NCBI GenBank assembly: GCA_013215025.1 | Contig: JABSRR010000142.1 | Location: 1-18,362, forward strand | Source of the DNA: Pseudomonadales bacterium | GTDB taxonomy: Bacteria; Pseudomonadota; Gammaproteobacteria; Pseudomonadales; DT-91 | DNA: 18,362 nucleotides | Reading direction: 5' to 3' | Part shown: piece after piece, positions 9,101 through 15,832 of the stretch | Layout of the letters: the number at the start of each line of letters is the position of its first letter | Position numbering within the stretch: the stretch's first letter is position 1 | The notes under the pieces: model-generated | Databases searched by the model: none | Told to the model about the DNA's origin: nothing | The model's input: only the letters and a program-made list of their open reading frames with translations | Position numbers and translations under genes: made by a program

Positions 9101-9488
9101 ACAGGGTGAATATATTGCCGGCGTTCGCTATCGTGCCTGGTCACCGCCTTCGGCGCTGCATCCAACGCTGCCCGTCAACACGCCCTTACATTTTGATCTG
9201 ATCGACACCTGGAATGGTCGCTCCATTGGCGGCTGCAGCTATCATGTATCACACCCGGGGGGCCGTAACTATGAGGTATTCCCGATCAATGCCTTAGAGG
9301 CCGAGGCAAGACGCTTCAACCGTTTTGAGCAAACCAACCATCAGCAAGGCGCTTACACGCCGCTGCCTGAGTTAGATGCATTGCGCGAGTTTACTCCTAA
9401 GCATCAGGTTAAACCGATGGCGCCACCGGCAGAAGAGCCTAGCGACGATTATCCATTTACATTAGACTTACGCACCACGCTTAGCTAA
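6117..9488 (+). CDS. Transglutaminase-like protease fused to DUF2126 putative amidoligase
   Basis: This 1123-aa cytosolic protein combines two opposing activities. The N-terminal part (~1-290) has a bacterial transglutaminase N-domain followed by a papain-like core with an intact triad: C180 in KKGSCRDSAW, H229 in DLHAWCEV and D245 in GLDPTSGL. Such domains usually hydrolyse or exchange amide and isopeptide bonds. The rest (~325-1110) is DUF2126, classed as a putative amidoligase related to the glutamine synthetase/GCS2 fold. Its hallmarks are LTMGGEPTFVSIDD (327-340), IEVNMHP (671-677), LDGRHTGTGGGNHITLGG (707-724), HRAEF (815-819) and LELRGFEMPPH (837-847). A Gln-rich segment (~455-600) looks like a helical or flexible insert. 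It starts 4 nt after the alpha-E stop with only a weak GAG site, so translation is likely coupled. Domain calls are sure; the reaction is inferred. Confidence 0.9.
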   Translation: MTIRVAISHNTYYTFDRAVELAPHTIRLRPAPHTRTPIHSYSLKIEPSEHFINWQQDAYGNYLARLVFPEPTTKLSVEVEVLADLTVINPFDFFVEDYAEHFPFTYPTTLQKELQPYLSCRKKTKRFGDLLERLPRKKMRSIDYLVKVNSIVNQLVAYTIRMEPGVQTPEQTLKRKKGSCRDSAWLLAQLLRHQGLASRFVSGYLVQLKADEASIDGPSGPSEDFTDLHAWCEVFIPGAGWIGLDPTSGLFASEGHIPLACSAEPQSAAPIEGALEDCEVSFDFSNEVTRFREDPRVTYPYSDDQWHQVLQLGESIDQRLVSEDVRLTMGGEPTFVSIDDMESAQWNTAALGSEKSMLAKQLILKLRQHFAPNGLLHYGQGKWYPGEPLPRWAMSLFWRKDGVALWQHTEYLAKIDSDYGADLQQAQAFMQAVTDHLGLATDSAIPAYEDPLHYLQEEQKLPLQQDLQSLQQQAKLDRLRLQRVMKQAMRQAVGFVLPIDWQNQWRSAAWHFKRQALILIPGDSPIGLRLPLNQLLDKLPAHTERDPFSQAQDLAQQLDLSQSMQASVASAAQQRQSEQGLNISKGKKTACSDSQPAVDDLIITALVIEPRDGKLFIFMPPLPELADYLRLLSVIEAVAVKLDQPVIIEGYEPPRDPRLEKLAVTPDPGVIEVNMHPSDSWQALVTNTEALYRLARETRLGAEKFMLDGRHTGTGGGNHITLGGQTPADSPILRKPNILQSMVTFWQHHPALSYLFSGSFIGPTSQAPRVDEGRDEVLYELEIAFQQMPEGLSDQPWLVDRLFRNCLIDVTGNTHRAEFCIDKLYAPGMASGRLGLLELRGFEMPPHYQMSLVQGLLVRALLLRFWQTPYQHKLVRWGTRLHDKFMLPHYIEQDIREVVKDLTAHGIAFDADWLAPFMEFRFPFYGQVQLDGISLELRWAIEPWHVLGEEVGSFGTARYVDSSVERLQVKLQDFNPERYVLSCNGRRVPLQAGTRQGEYIAGVRYRAWSPPSALHPTLPVNTPLHFDLIDTWNGRSIGGCSYHVSHPGGRNYEVFPINALEAEARRFNRFEQTNHQQGAYTPLPELDALREFTPKHQVKPMAPPAEEPSDDYPFTLDLRTTLS

Positions 9489-9538
9489 TACATTGGCAGG
9501 CGGGCAAGACACTTACTTAGGATAAATTTTATACATAT

Positions 9539-12109
9539 ATGTCATTGCATAGCGTAAATCATCCGAATAAGCCATCTGATCCAGATTTAATGCTTTATCA
9601 GCCATCGGGCTCAGGCATTCATGAAGCTTTGTTAGCGGAGAACAAAGCTGAAGATAGCCGCTTTAAACCCCATTGGCAGCAGTATCTTGACCGCTTACAA
9701 CAAATGTCGGTTGACGAATTTCGTCTGAAACAAGCAAAATCGCTGCGACTGCTGCGTGATGATGGCGCCACCTATAATATCTATCAACAAAACAGTAAAT
9801 TTGCCAGCACTTGGGCTCTTGACCTGATTCCGCATTTAATTAGCTCTGAAGAATGGGGACGCATAGAGTCTGGCTTGATTGAACGCGCCGAACTATTTAA
9901 CTGTATCTTAAACGATATTTATGGCCCACGTGAACTGATTCGCCAAGGCGTGATTCCGCCTGAAGCTATTTTTGCTCATCAAGGCTTCTTGCGCGCCTGC
10001 GACGGTTTAAGCTTGCCTGGAGAGGCGCAGCTAATTTTACACGGCGTTGATTTAATTCGCAGCGATGAGGGCGGTTTACAAGTGCTGGCCGATCGAACCC
10101 AAGCCCCCAGTGGCGCAGGTTATGCCTTAGAAAATCGCACCGTCATGTCACGCGTTTTCCCAAGCCTTTATCGCGATAGCCAGGTGCATCGCTTAGCCAG
10201 CTTTTTTCAACGTCTGCGGCAAAAGTTGCAAGGCTTGTCTCAGTCCTATCAACAGGCGCGGATTGTAGTACTTACCCCAGGCTCTAAAAACGAAGCCTAC
10301 TTTGAACATGCCTTCATTGCCAACTATCTTGGCTTTCATCTGGTACAAAGTGGTGACTTAGTGGTGCGCAATGGCTATTTATGGATGAAGTCTTTAGATG
10401 GCCTACACCGAGTCGATGTGATTTTAAGACGCGTTGATGATTGGTATTGTGACCCTTTAGAATTGCGCGGCAACTCTTTGTTAGGCGTGCCCGGCTTACT
10501 CTCGGTCGTTCGCGCTGGCCGGGTACATATTGCCAACCCCCTAGGCTCAGGTATATTAGAAAACCCGATTTTATTAAAATATCTGCCGCAAATCAGCGAA
10601 TTTTACCTCGGTCGCGAGCTACGGCTGCCCTCTGTTGCAACCTACTGGCCGCAAGATCCGGATGACCTTCGCTATATAGAAGCAAATTTTCAGCAACTGA
10701 TCATTAAACCTATCTACCGCGGGCGGGGAGAGTTTACCCAGGTAGTGGCGCAGCTGAGCGCAGATCAACAAAATCAGTTATTGCATCAGATTCGGCAGGC
10801 GCCAATCAACTATGTTGCTCAGCCGACCGTTAGCGCGAGTCAGCTACCGATATTTGATAAACGACAGATAATTTCTCGGCCCATGATCTTGCGTGGCTTT
10901 GTTGCCGCGGGTGAAACTGGCTACCATGCCATGACGGGGGGCCTGACTCGAGTAGCAAACAGTGAGCAGAGTTTTATTTCTAGCCAGCTGGGCAGTATCA
11001 GTAAAGATACCTGGGTGATTAGCTCAGAACCCGGACAGGAACTGAGTTTAGCAGACGAGCAGGTTGAGGAACAAGAAGCTGACTTAATCAGCCTACCCAG
11101 CCGAGTAGTAGAAAATCTATTTTGGTTAGGTCGTCACGCAGAGCGAGCCGAGGCTAGCTTACGCTTATTAAGAACCGTCTTTGTATTACTCTCGGGAGAA
11201 GAGCCCTTATCGGCATCCTGCCGCAAACAATTATTGCAAGCCCTCACGTATTTAAGTGATACGTTTCCGGGCTTTGTCATCGATGAGCCTGCAGAACTAT
11301 TGGCCGACCCCTACCCCGAACTGCTTTCAATCATTTTAGATAAGCAGCGTATCGGCTCTGTAAGCGCTAACTTGCACGCCATGTTTTTAGCTGCTGATCA
11401 ATCTAAAGAAATGATCTCCTCAGATATGCTGCAGGTTATCAACGAAATTCGTGATATTTTACAATCCTTGGAGTCTTCCCTCACACGAGAGCTGAATTCG
11501 GCTCCAGAACAAGTGTTAGACCCATTGGTATCTGCATTAATGGCATTATCAGGGCTAAGCCAAGAAAGCATGCTGCGTGGCGTCGGCTGGCGTTTCATGC
11601 AAATTGGTAAGCGCTTAGAACGTGCTCTGCAAACGCAAAATTTAGTCACCCATATGCTAGCGCATCAGCAAACGGCCGCTGATCAGAAGGTGTTAATCAG
11701 TGCCACGCTATCTTGCATGGAAAACCTGATCAGCTACCGTCGACGCTATCGAGGCAGCTTTGGTCTATCCTCTTGTTTCGACTTAATTTTACTCGACACC
11801 AGTAATCCACGTTCATTGCTGTTTCAGCTGGATGAGCTAGTCACGCATATTGAAGCGCTACCCCAAGGTGAGGTGCATCACCATGAGCTGCCCCTTGAAC
11901 AGCAGCTCGCGCGCCAGGCCAGACAGTTGATTCAACTAAGCCAGTTAAAAACGCTGTGTCAGTTAAGTGACGGCACACGGCCCCAGTTATTTAATAATCT
12001 TGATCAACTGCAGCAGTTATTGAATGATCTCAGCAACAGTATCAGTGATAAATACTTCGACCTTCGACAAAATGCTCGACAGCTGATTGAAGCACGCTGG
12101 GAAAACTGA
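9539..12109 (+). CDS. Fusion of circularly permuted ATP-grasp and alpha-E domains
   Basis: This 856-aa protein joins in one chain what genes 3717-5177 and 5177-6112 encode separately. Residues ~60-495 are the circularly permuted ATP-grasp domain, and ~515-856 the alpha-E domain (NLFWLGRHAERAE, then GWRFMQIGKRLERA at ~683-696, then SYRRRYRGS). Relative to the stand-alone ligase, several likely catalytic positions differ. LEDN becomes LADR (A184, R186); the NESGGYG loop becomes YRGRGEF after K390; the Asp of DLRPF becomes I450; SSQGGGSK becomes SSQLGSISK. Either the ATP site is altered for another substrate or this copy is regulatory. The start at ATG 9539 has no close Shine-Dalgarno (AGGA at 9519-9522 is too far), and an in-frame TAG at 9518 rules out anything longer. 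A 50-nt gap separates it from the gene before. Confidence 0.9.
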   Translation: MSLHSVNHPNKPSDPDLMLYQPSGSGIHEALLAENKAEDSRFKPHWQQYLDRLQQMSVDEFRLKQAKSLRLLRDDGATYNIYQQNSKFASTWALDLIPHLISSEEWGRIESGLIERAELFNCILNDIYGPRELIRQGVIPPEAIFAHQGFLRACDGLSLPGEAQLILHGVDLIRSDEGGLQVLADRTQAPSGAGYALENRTVMSRVFPSLYRDSQVHRLASFFQRLRQKLQGLSQSYQQARIVVLTPGSKNEAYFEHAFIANYLGFHLVQSGDLVVRNGYLWMKSLDGLHRVDVILRRVDDWYCDPLELRGNSLLGVPGLLSVVRAGRVHIANPLGSGILENPILLKYLPQISEFYLGRELRLPSVATYWPQDPDDLRYIEANFQQLIIKPIYRGRGEFTQVVAQLSADQQNQLLHQIRQAPINYVAQPTVSASQLPIFDKRQIISRPMILRGFVAAGETGYHAMTGGLTRVANSEQSFISSQLGSISKDTWVISSEPGQELSLADEQVEEQEADLISLPSRVVENLFWLGRHAERAEASLRLLRTVFVLLSGEEPLSASCRKQLLQALTYLSDTFPGFVIDEPAELLADPYPELLSIILDKQRIGSVSANLHAMFLAADQSKEMISSDMLQVINEIRDILQSLESSLTRELNSAPEQVLDPLVSALMALSGLSQESMLRGVGWRFMQIGKRLERALQTQNLVTHMLAHQQTAADQKVLISATLSCMENLISYRRRYRGSFGLSSCFDLILLDTSNPRSLLFQLDELVTHIEALPQGEVHHHELPLEQQLARQARQLIQLSQLKTLCQLSDGTRPQLFNNLDQLQQLLNDLSNSISDKYFDLRQNARQLIEARWEN

Positions 12110-12111
12110 TT

Positions 12112-12993
12112 ATGCGTTATCGAATTCGACATATAACCGCCTATGAATATCCGCAGCTGGTCAGTCATTGCTACAATATCGCCAATATGCTGCCGCTCAG
12201 TAATCGACGTCAACAATGTCTGAAACAACGCATTTCGGTGTCGCCGACCCCAGAAATTGAGCAATCCCATCGTGATTACTTTGCCAATCATGCTTATCAT
12301 TTTGAAATACAGCGACCGCACAAACAATTAACCATTACCGCTGAAAGCGAGGTTGAAACCCAAGCACAACGAATTTCAGACAGTCTAGACTTTGGCTTAA
12401 GCTGCCAAGAGGCGCGCAACGAACTCTACCAACATCGCAGTCAAGATAATCTGAATGCCAGAGAATTTGTGCTTAACTCACGTTTAGCGGCAGCGCACCC
12501 CGAGCTGCTTGACTATGCCAAGCCCTGCTTCGATGATCAAAAGCCCTTGCTATCAGCAGTGCAAGAGTTAACCGCTAAAATTTATCATGAATTTGAATAC
12601 TGCAGTGATGCAACGAATATTGCCACCCCGCTGAGCGAGGTGATGCAGAGCCGCAAAGGCGTATGTCAGGATTTTGCGCATCTACAAATTGCATGCCTCA
12701 GAGCTTTGGGCTTCGCCGCCCGTTATATCTCCGGCTATATTGAAACTCTAGCGCCGCCCGGTAAAGAAAAGCTGGTTGGTAGTGATGCTAGTCATGCCTG
12801 GATTGCAGTGTATTCGCCAGCAGAAGGCTGGATAGAGTTTGATCCCACCAATAATTGCTTAGCTGGCGAACAGCATATTATTACCGCCATCGGTCGCGAT
12901 TTTGCCGATGTCTCACCGCTTAAAGGGGTAATATTTGGCGGCGGACAAGACGCTGAACTGCAGGTCTCGGTCGATGTCGCGCGGCTAGCCTAA
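12112..12993 (+). CDS. Transglutaminase-like cysteine peptidase family protein
   Basis: This 293-aa protein is the second transglutaminase-fold enzyme of the cluster, without the amidoligase extension. The N-terminal ~80 residues form the bacterial transglutaminase N-domain (YRIRHITAYEYPQLVSHCYN at 3-22). The core keeps C185 in RKGVCQDFAHLQ, H228 in DASHAWIAV and D244 in EFDPTNN, with ARYISGYIE between, so hydrolase or transamidase activity is expected. It starts 2 nt after the ATP-grasp/alpha-E stop and has no independent ribosome site of note, which argues for translational coupling. It is likely the last gene of the operon, since a 100-nt gap with its own promoter-like site follows. There is no signal peptide, so it probably acts in the cytosol on the product of the neighbouring ligases (inference). 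Confidence 0.9.
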   Translation: MRYRIRHITAYEYPQLVSHCYNIANMLPLSNRRQQCLKQRISVSPTPEIEQSHRDYFANHAYHFEIQRPHKQLTITAESEVETQAQRISDSLDFGLSCQEARNELYQHRSQDNLNAREFVLNSRLAAAHPELLDYAKPCFDDQKPLLSAVQELTAKIYHEFEYCSDATNIATPLSEVMQSRKGVCQDFAHLQIACLRALGFAARYISGYIETLAPPGKEKLVGSDASHAWIAVYSPAEGWIEFDPTNNCLAGEQHIITAIGRDFADVSPLKGVIFGGGQDAELQVSVDVARLA

Positions 12994-13047
12994 CACAGCC
13001 AATCAAGCAGCTAATCGATAGAAATTTTAATGTTCTTTTGCCGCGAG

Positions 13048-13076
13048 TTGACTAAAATAGACGCCGTTTATATTTA
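13048..13076 (+). promoter_or_regulatory. Candidate promoter of the VOC gene
   Basis: TTGACT (13048-13053) and TATTTA (13071-13076) are 17 nt apart; TATATT at 13069-13074 is an alternative -10. Transcription would start near 13083, giving a very short leader directly at the AAAGGAAA ribosome site. TAAAAT at 13053-13058 could be an overlapping -10 with a poor -35. Confidence 0.4.
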
Positions 13077-13093
13077 CTCACAAAGGAAACATC

Positions 13094-13576
13094 ATGTCAG
13101 AGCGTCCATTTAAAATTTTAGGCATTCAACAAATCGCAGTTGGTGGTTTAGATAAAAACAAACTGCGAAAATTTTGGGTCGACACGCTAGGCCTGACTTA
13201 TGCCAGCACCTTTGTCAGTGAAAAAGAAAATGTAGACGAGGACATCTGCGAAGCAGGCTCTGGTCCGCTGAAAGTAGAAGTCGACCTCATGCAGCCGCTA
13301 GATCCAAATAAAAAGCCCAAAGTGCATGAGCCAGCACTGAATCACGTTGGCCTGTGGGTAGACCACCTAGCGGATGCGGTGAGCTGGCTGACCGAGCAAG
13401 GGGTTAGATTTACCCCTGGTGGCGTGCGCCCTGGTGCGGCAGGCTATGATGTCTGTTTTATTCACCCGAAAGGCAATGAGGAATTTCCTATTGGCTCTGA
13501 AGGCGTGCTAGTTGAGCTAGTGCAAGCGCCACAGGCAGTCATTGATGCCTATGCCACCATTGAGCAGATGTCATAA
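13094..13576 (+). CDS. VOC (glyoxalase/methylmalonyl-CoA epimerase-like) family protein
   Basis: This 160-aa protein has the vicinal oxygen chelate fold of two beta-alpha-beta-beta-beta units, about the size of methylmalonyl-CoA epimerases and glyoxalases. The first unit begins at [19 protein letters not shown] and the second at [18 protein letters not shown]. The C-terminal FIHPKGN and GVLVELVQ resemble the epimerase family. Likely metal-site positions are H84 and E141, with E62 or D64 on the middle strand. The usual first His is replaced by Gln (Q13, in IQQIAV), so the metal site is atypical and the reaction cannot be assigned. A strong AAAGGAAA ribosome site lies just upstream of ATG 13094. 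It stands alone, convergent with the SRPBCC gene, and need not be linked to the amidoligase operon. Confidence 0.85.
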   Translation: MSERPFKILGIQQIAVGGLDKNKLRKFWVDTLGLTYASTFVSEKENVDEDICEAGSGPLKVEVDLMQPLDPNKKPKVHEPALNHVGLWVDHLADAVSWLTEQGVRFTPGGVRPGAAGYDVCFIHPKGNEEFPIGSEGVLVELVQAPQAVIDAYATIEQMS

Positions 13577-13592
13577 TATCAACTGCACAAGC

Positions 13593-13620
13593 GCAGCATA
13601 GGGGCTGTCTCCTATGCTGC
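13593..13620. terminator. Strong symmetrical hairpin between convergent genes
   Basis: GCAGCATAGG (13593-13602) pairs perfectly with CCTATGCTGC (13611-13620), and the stem can extend inward by two more pairs around a CTGT loop. It sits 17 nt after the VOC stop in the convergent gap, where a bidirectional terminator is expected. Neither side has a T tract, so termination efficiency is uncertain. Confidence 0.45.
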
Positions 13621-13734
13621 TGATTAGCATCTTGGCCTAGTATCTTGACTTAAGCATGTTTAATAGCATCGTTAAGCTGCTTAATCTGCTTAGCCGCTAT
13701 GATATAAAATAGCGCTATCAATATTTTTCGTTTA

Positions 13735-14160
13735 TCAGAAATAAGCTTTAAGCCAGTCAATCAACTGTTGATAGGTTGCTTTAATCATGGCTTCAGCATC
13801 TTGCTGGCTTACCCCATCGGCAATGCAGTTAGATTGCCAACATACTTCACAACTTTTATCATCTATGGGCTTTAGTTTGGCGCTGGCTGAGTAATCGCTC
13901 AACGGTAATGGTAAGCCCTGAGGAATCGCATAGCTAAAGCTAAACTCTGCGGCATTAATCGAATTAAGTTGCTCATCAATAGGCTCATCTAGACCTTCAA
14001 CGTAAATACGGCGAATCATCCCCACGCCTTCACCTATCACTTCAACCTTGTCGATGCCCGGCACCCATAATGTGATATTGCCAAAATCTTCTAACACTGG
14101 CCATACTTTGTCGATGCTGGCTGGTACGATATCGGTCACGGCAACAGTAATAATTGTCAT
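13735..14160 (-). CDS. SRPBCC (polyketide cyclase/START-like) family protein
   Basis: This 141-aa protein has the helix-grip SRPBCC fold, which binds hydrophobic ligands in a deep cavity. The N-terminal strand followed by VPASIDKVWPVLEDFGNITLW (a helix then Trp) and the C-terminal amphipathic helix (DAEAMIKATYQQLIDWLKAYF) are characteristic. No catalytic residues can be assigned, since family members range from cyclases and hydrolases to lipid carriers. It is last in the minus-strand operon after the SDR and NTF2-like genes, 25 nt from the latter, with AGGGA (on the minus strand) about 8 nt before the ATG. The company of an NTF2-like and an SDR protein suggests handling of a small cyclic or hydrophobic substrate (inference). 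It is convergent with the VOC gene. Confidence 0.82.
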   Translation of the reverse strand: MTIITVAVTDIVPASIDKVWPVLEDFGNITLWVPGIDKVEVIGEGVGMIRRIYVEGLDEPIDEQLNSINAAEFSFSYAIPQGLPLPLSDYSASAKLKPIDDKSCEVCWQSNCIADGVSQQDAEAMIKATYQQLIDWLKAYF

Positions 14161-14185
14161 CTGTAATCCCTAGATTTTCTTAGCC

Positions 14186-14689
14186 TTAAGCTACTGGCAA
14201 TAATTGTGGATTCATCGCGGCTACAACTTTGGCCAAGCCATCTTGCAGATCGCTGATCAATGTCGAAGTCGCTTTAAATGTGGTAGCTTGTATTTGCCAT
14301 CCGCCATCAGTTTTCACAAATCGATCTTGATAAAAGCCCGACAGCTGCGTCAAACGATTTCGCTTAGTATTAATTTGAAAGAAAAATAAATCCCAGCAAG
14401 CCACTGCAACCGTGTCACTGATGATCGATATTTGCGGATTTTGCCCATGATGGGTATCAATAATATGATCATGGCAGGCTTGCTCGCGGAATAGATCAAC
14501 TAGCGCATCGCGATGGTCAAAAACACCTACTGCGCCATAGTCAATCAGGCAAGACTCAGCCACAAAACACTCGCGCATGACCTCTAGCTGTTTTTGATCA
14601 CAGGCGTGAAAATAGCGCGCCTTGAGTTTTTTTATCGCTTCAATATCTTCAAGCTGCTGAATACGCTGTAGTATTGTTGAGTCGCTCAT
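14186..14689 (-). CDS. NTF2-like / SnoaL-like domain protein
   Basis: This 167-aa protein has the NTF2-like cone fold (SnoaL_4 type), found in ketosteroid isomerase, scytalone dehydratase and ring dioxygenase small subunits. The family start is recognisable as DIEAIKKLKARYFHACD (15-31), and the C-terminal strands as LSGFYQDRFVKTDGGWQIQ (116-134). Y26, D31 and H80/H81 (DTHHGQN) occupy positions where scytalone-dehydratase-like members have active-site Tyr, Asp and His, so lyase or isomerase activity is possible but not proven. On the minus strand AAGG lies 7-8 nt before the ATG. It is the middle gene of the SDR operon, 46 nt after the SDR stop. Substrate unknown. Confidence 0.84.
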   Translation of the reverse strand: MSDSTILQRIQQLEDIEAIKKLKARYFHACDQKQLEVMRECFVAESCLIDYGAVGVFDHRDALVDLFREQACHDHIIDTHHGQNPQISIISDTVAVACWDLFFFQINTKRNRLTQLSGFYQDRFVKTDGGWQIQATTFKATSTLISDLQDGLAKVVAAMNPQLLPVA

Positions 14690-14735
14690 TGGGCTACCTT
14701 ATGGCTTTATGTAATTGAATCGTTATGCGAAAAAT

Positions 14736-15662
14736 TTACGCATGTGTTTGTAATAAATCAGGTGCCAGGGCCTCAATCATCGATTTGATGCCACGCTGCC
14801 ACGGCATATGACACGCACCTGTGAGTTGCGTTTGTTTTGTGGTATCCACGGTTAAATTACCAAGCGCCTGCTCGGTTGTATTAAAGCTAAGCGGCAGGCC
14901 TGTAAGCTCGGACATATATTCACACCATTGCTCAATGCTCACCACCTCATCACCGGCAAGATTTACCAAGGTAGTGTCGCTACTAGCAGCGGCTAACAGA
15001 TAAGGTATTTTGGCAATATAGTCATCCGCATGAATCGGAGAATAGCCATTCGGCTGATCTGGGTGAATATCAATTGGCATACCATTTTGCATCATCATTA
15101 AGTGAAAATACGGCCAACATGGAAAATTTCCATAGGGTACATTCAAGCGTGCAATGGTTAAGGGAATATCAAAGGTTTTTGCAGCGAAACGCGCCACCGA
15201 TTCAGCAGCGATTTTAGAGATCGAATAGGTTTCAAATAAGTGTTTATGATTATCACCTAGGGCCGCGTGTTCGTCTTTAGCGTGATGATCACTGTATGCA
15301 TACACCGCGGTTGATGATACATGCAGAAAGGCCGCCACATTTTGATAGCGCTGCATCAAATGTCCTAGGTTTTCAGCATTGATCGCTAAGTCGGTGCGCC
15401 ACTTTCCCGACTTAGCAACGGCTAAATTCAACACATAGTCGACGTCTGGCAGCTGCGAGAAATCGCTCGAGGCTAAATCAACTATAACAGGTGTAGCGCC
15501 AAGCGCTTGCATAGCTGTCTGCTGCGCAGGCTTTTGATAACGCGCCGCGGCGAAAACCTCAGAACTATCTGCCAATGCAGCAATGATTGGCTGTGCAACA
15601 AAGCCCGTAGCCCCGGTAATTAGTAAGCGTTTTCCCTGTAAATCGACAGGTTTTATCGTCAT
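14736..15662 (-). CDS. Extended SDR (NAD(P)-dependent epimerase/dehydratase-like)
   Basis: This 308-aa protein is an atypical or extended short-chain dehydrogenase. The Rossmann nucleotide loop is GATGFVA (17-23), where the third glycine of GxxGxxG is replaced by A23. The catalytic set is present: S116/S117 in HVSSTAVYAYS, and Y146 with K150 in ETYSISK. N79-L-A of the cofactor-binding strand and ARLNVPYG (171-178) are also typical. It probably oxidises, reduces or epimerises a small hydroxylated substrate with NAD(P). It is the first gene of the three-gene minus-strand operon, with AGGGTGGG (minus strand) just before ATG and a divergent spacer upstream. The C-terminal substrate domain gives no recognisable specificity. 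Sugar-nucleotide and steroid-type SDRs both remain possible. Confidence 0.87.
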   Translation of the reverse strand: MTIKPVDLQGKRLLITGATGFVAQPIIAALADSSEVFAAARYQKPAQQTAMQALGATPVIVDLASSDFSQLPDVDYVLNLAVAKSGKWRTDLAINAENLGHLMQRYQNVAAFLHVSSTAVYAYSDHHAKDEHAALGDNHKHLFETYSISKIAAESVARFAAKTFDIPLTIARLNVPYGNFPCWPYFHLMMMQNGMPIDIHPDQPNGYSPIHADDYIAKIPYLLAAASSDTTLVNLAGDEVVSIEQWCEYMSELTGLPLSFNTTEQALGNLTVDTTKQTQLTGACHMPWQRGIKSMIEALAPDLLQTHA

Positions 15663-15756
15663 ATCCCACCCTATTATTCTTATAATCCATCTTTATTACT
15701 GAAAGTTCTGTACGAAATGTCTGAATTTAAGGCAAACAGCGCTTTCTCACAGTCAT

Positions 15757-15785
15757 TTGACATATCTTGTCTATATTACTGATAT
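15757..15785 (+). promoter_or_regulatory. Candidate promoter in the divergent spacer
   Basis: An exact TTGACA (15757-15762) is followed after 17 nt by TGATAT (15780-15785), a mediocre -10. TATAAC at 15783-15788 is a better -10 but 20 nt away. Transcription would start near 15792, so the first ~90 nt contain the hairpin/T-tract element before the gene at 15927. Confidence 0.38.
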
Positions 15786-15832
15786 AACCGTGATTTTCAC
15801 TACTATTTGCTGATTTTAGCGATGGAGCAATG

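Noticed and set aside
13695..13728. CGCTAT / ATAGCG hairpin with a later T5 run as a terminator
   Set aside because: The stem is 6 bp with an 8-nt loop and the T5 run is 9 nt away; on the minus strand, after the SRPBCC stop, there is no T tract at all. Too weak to call.
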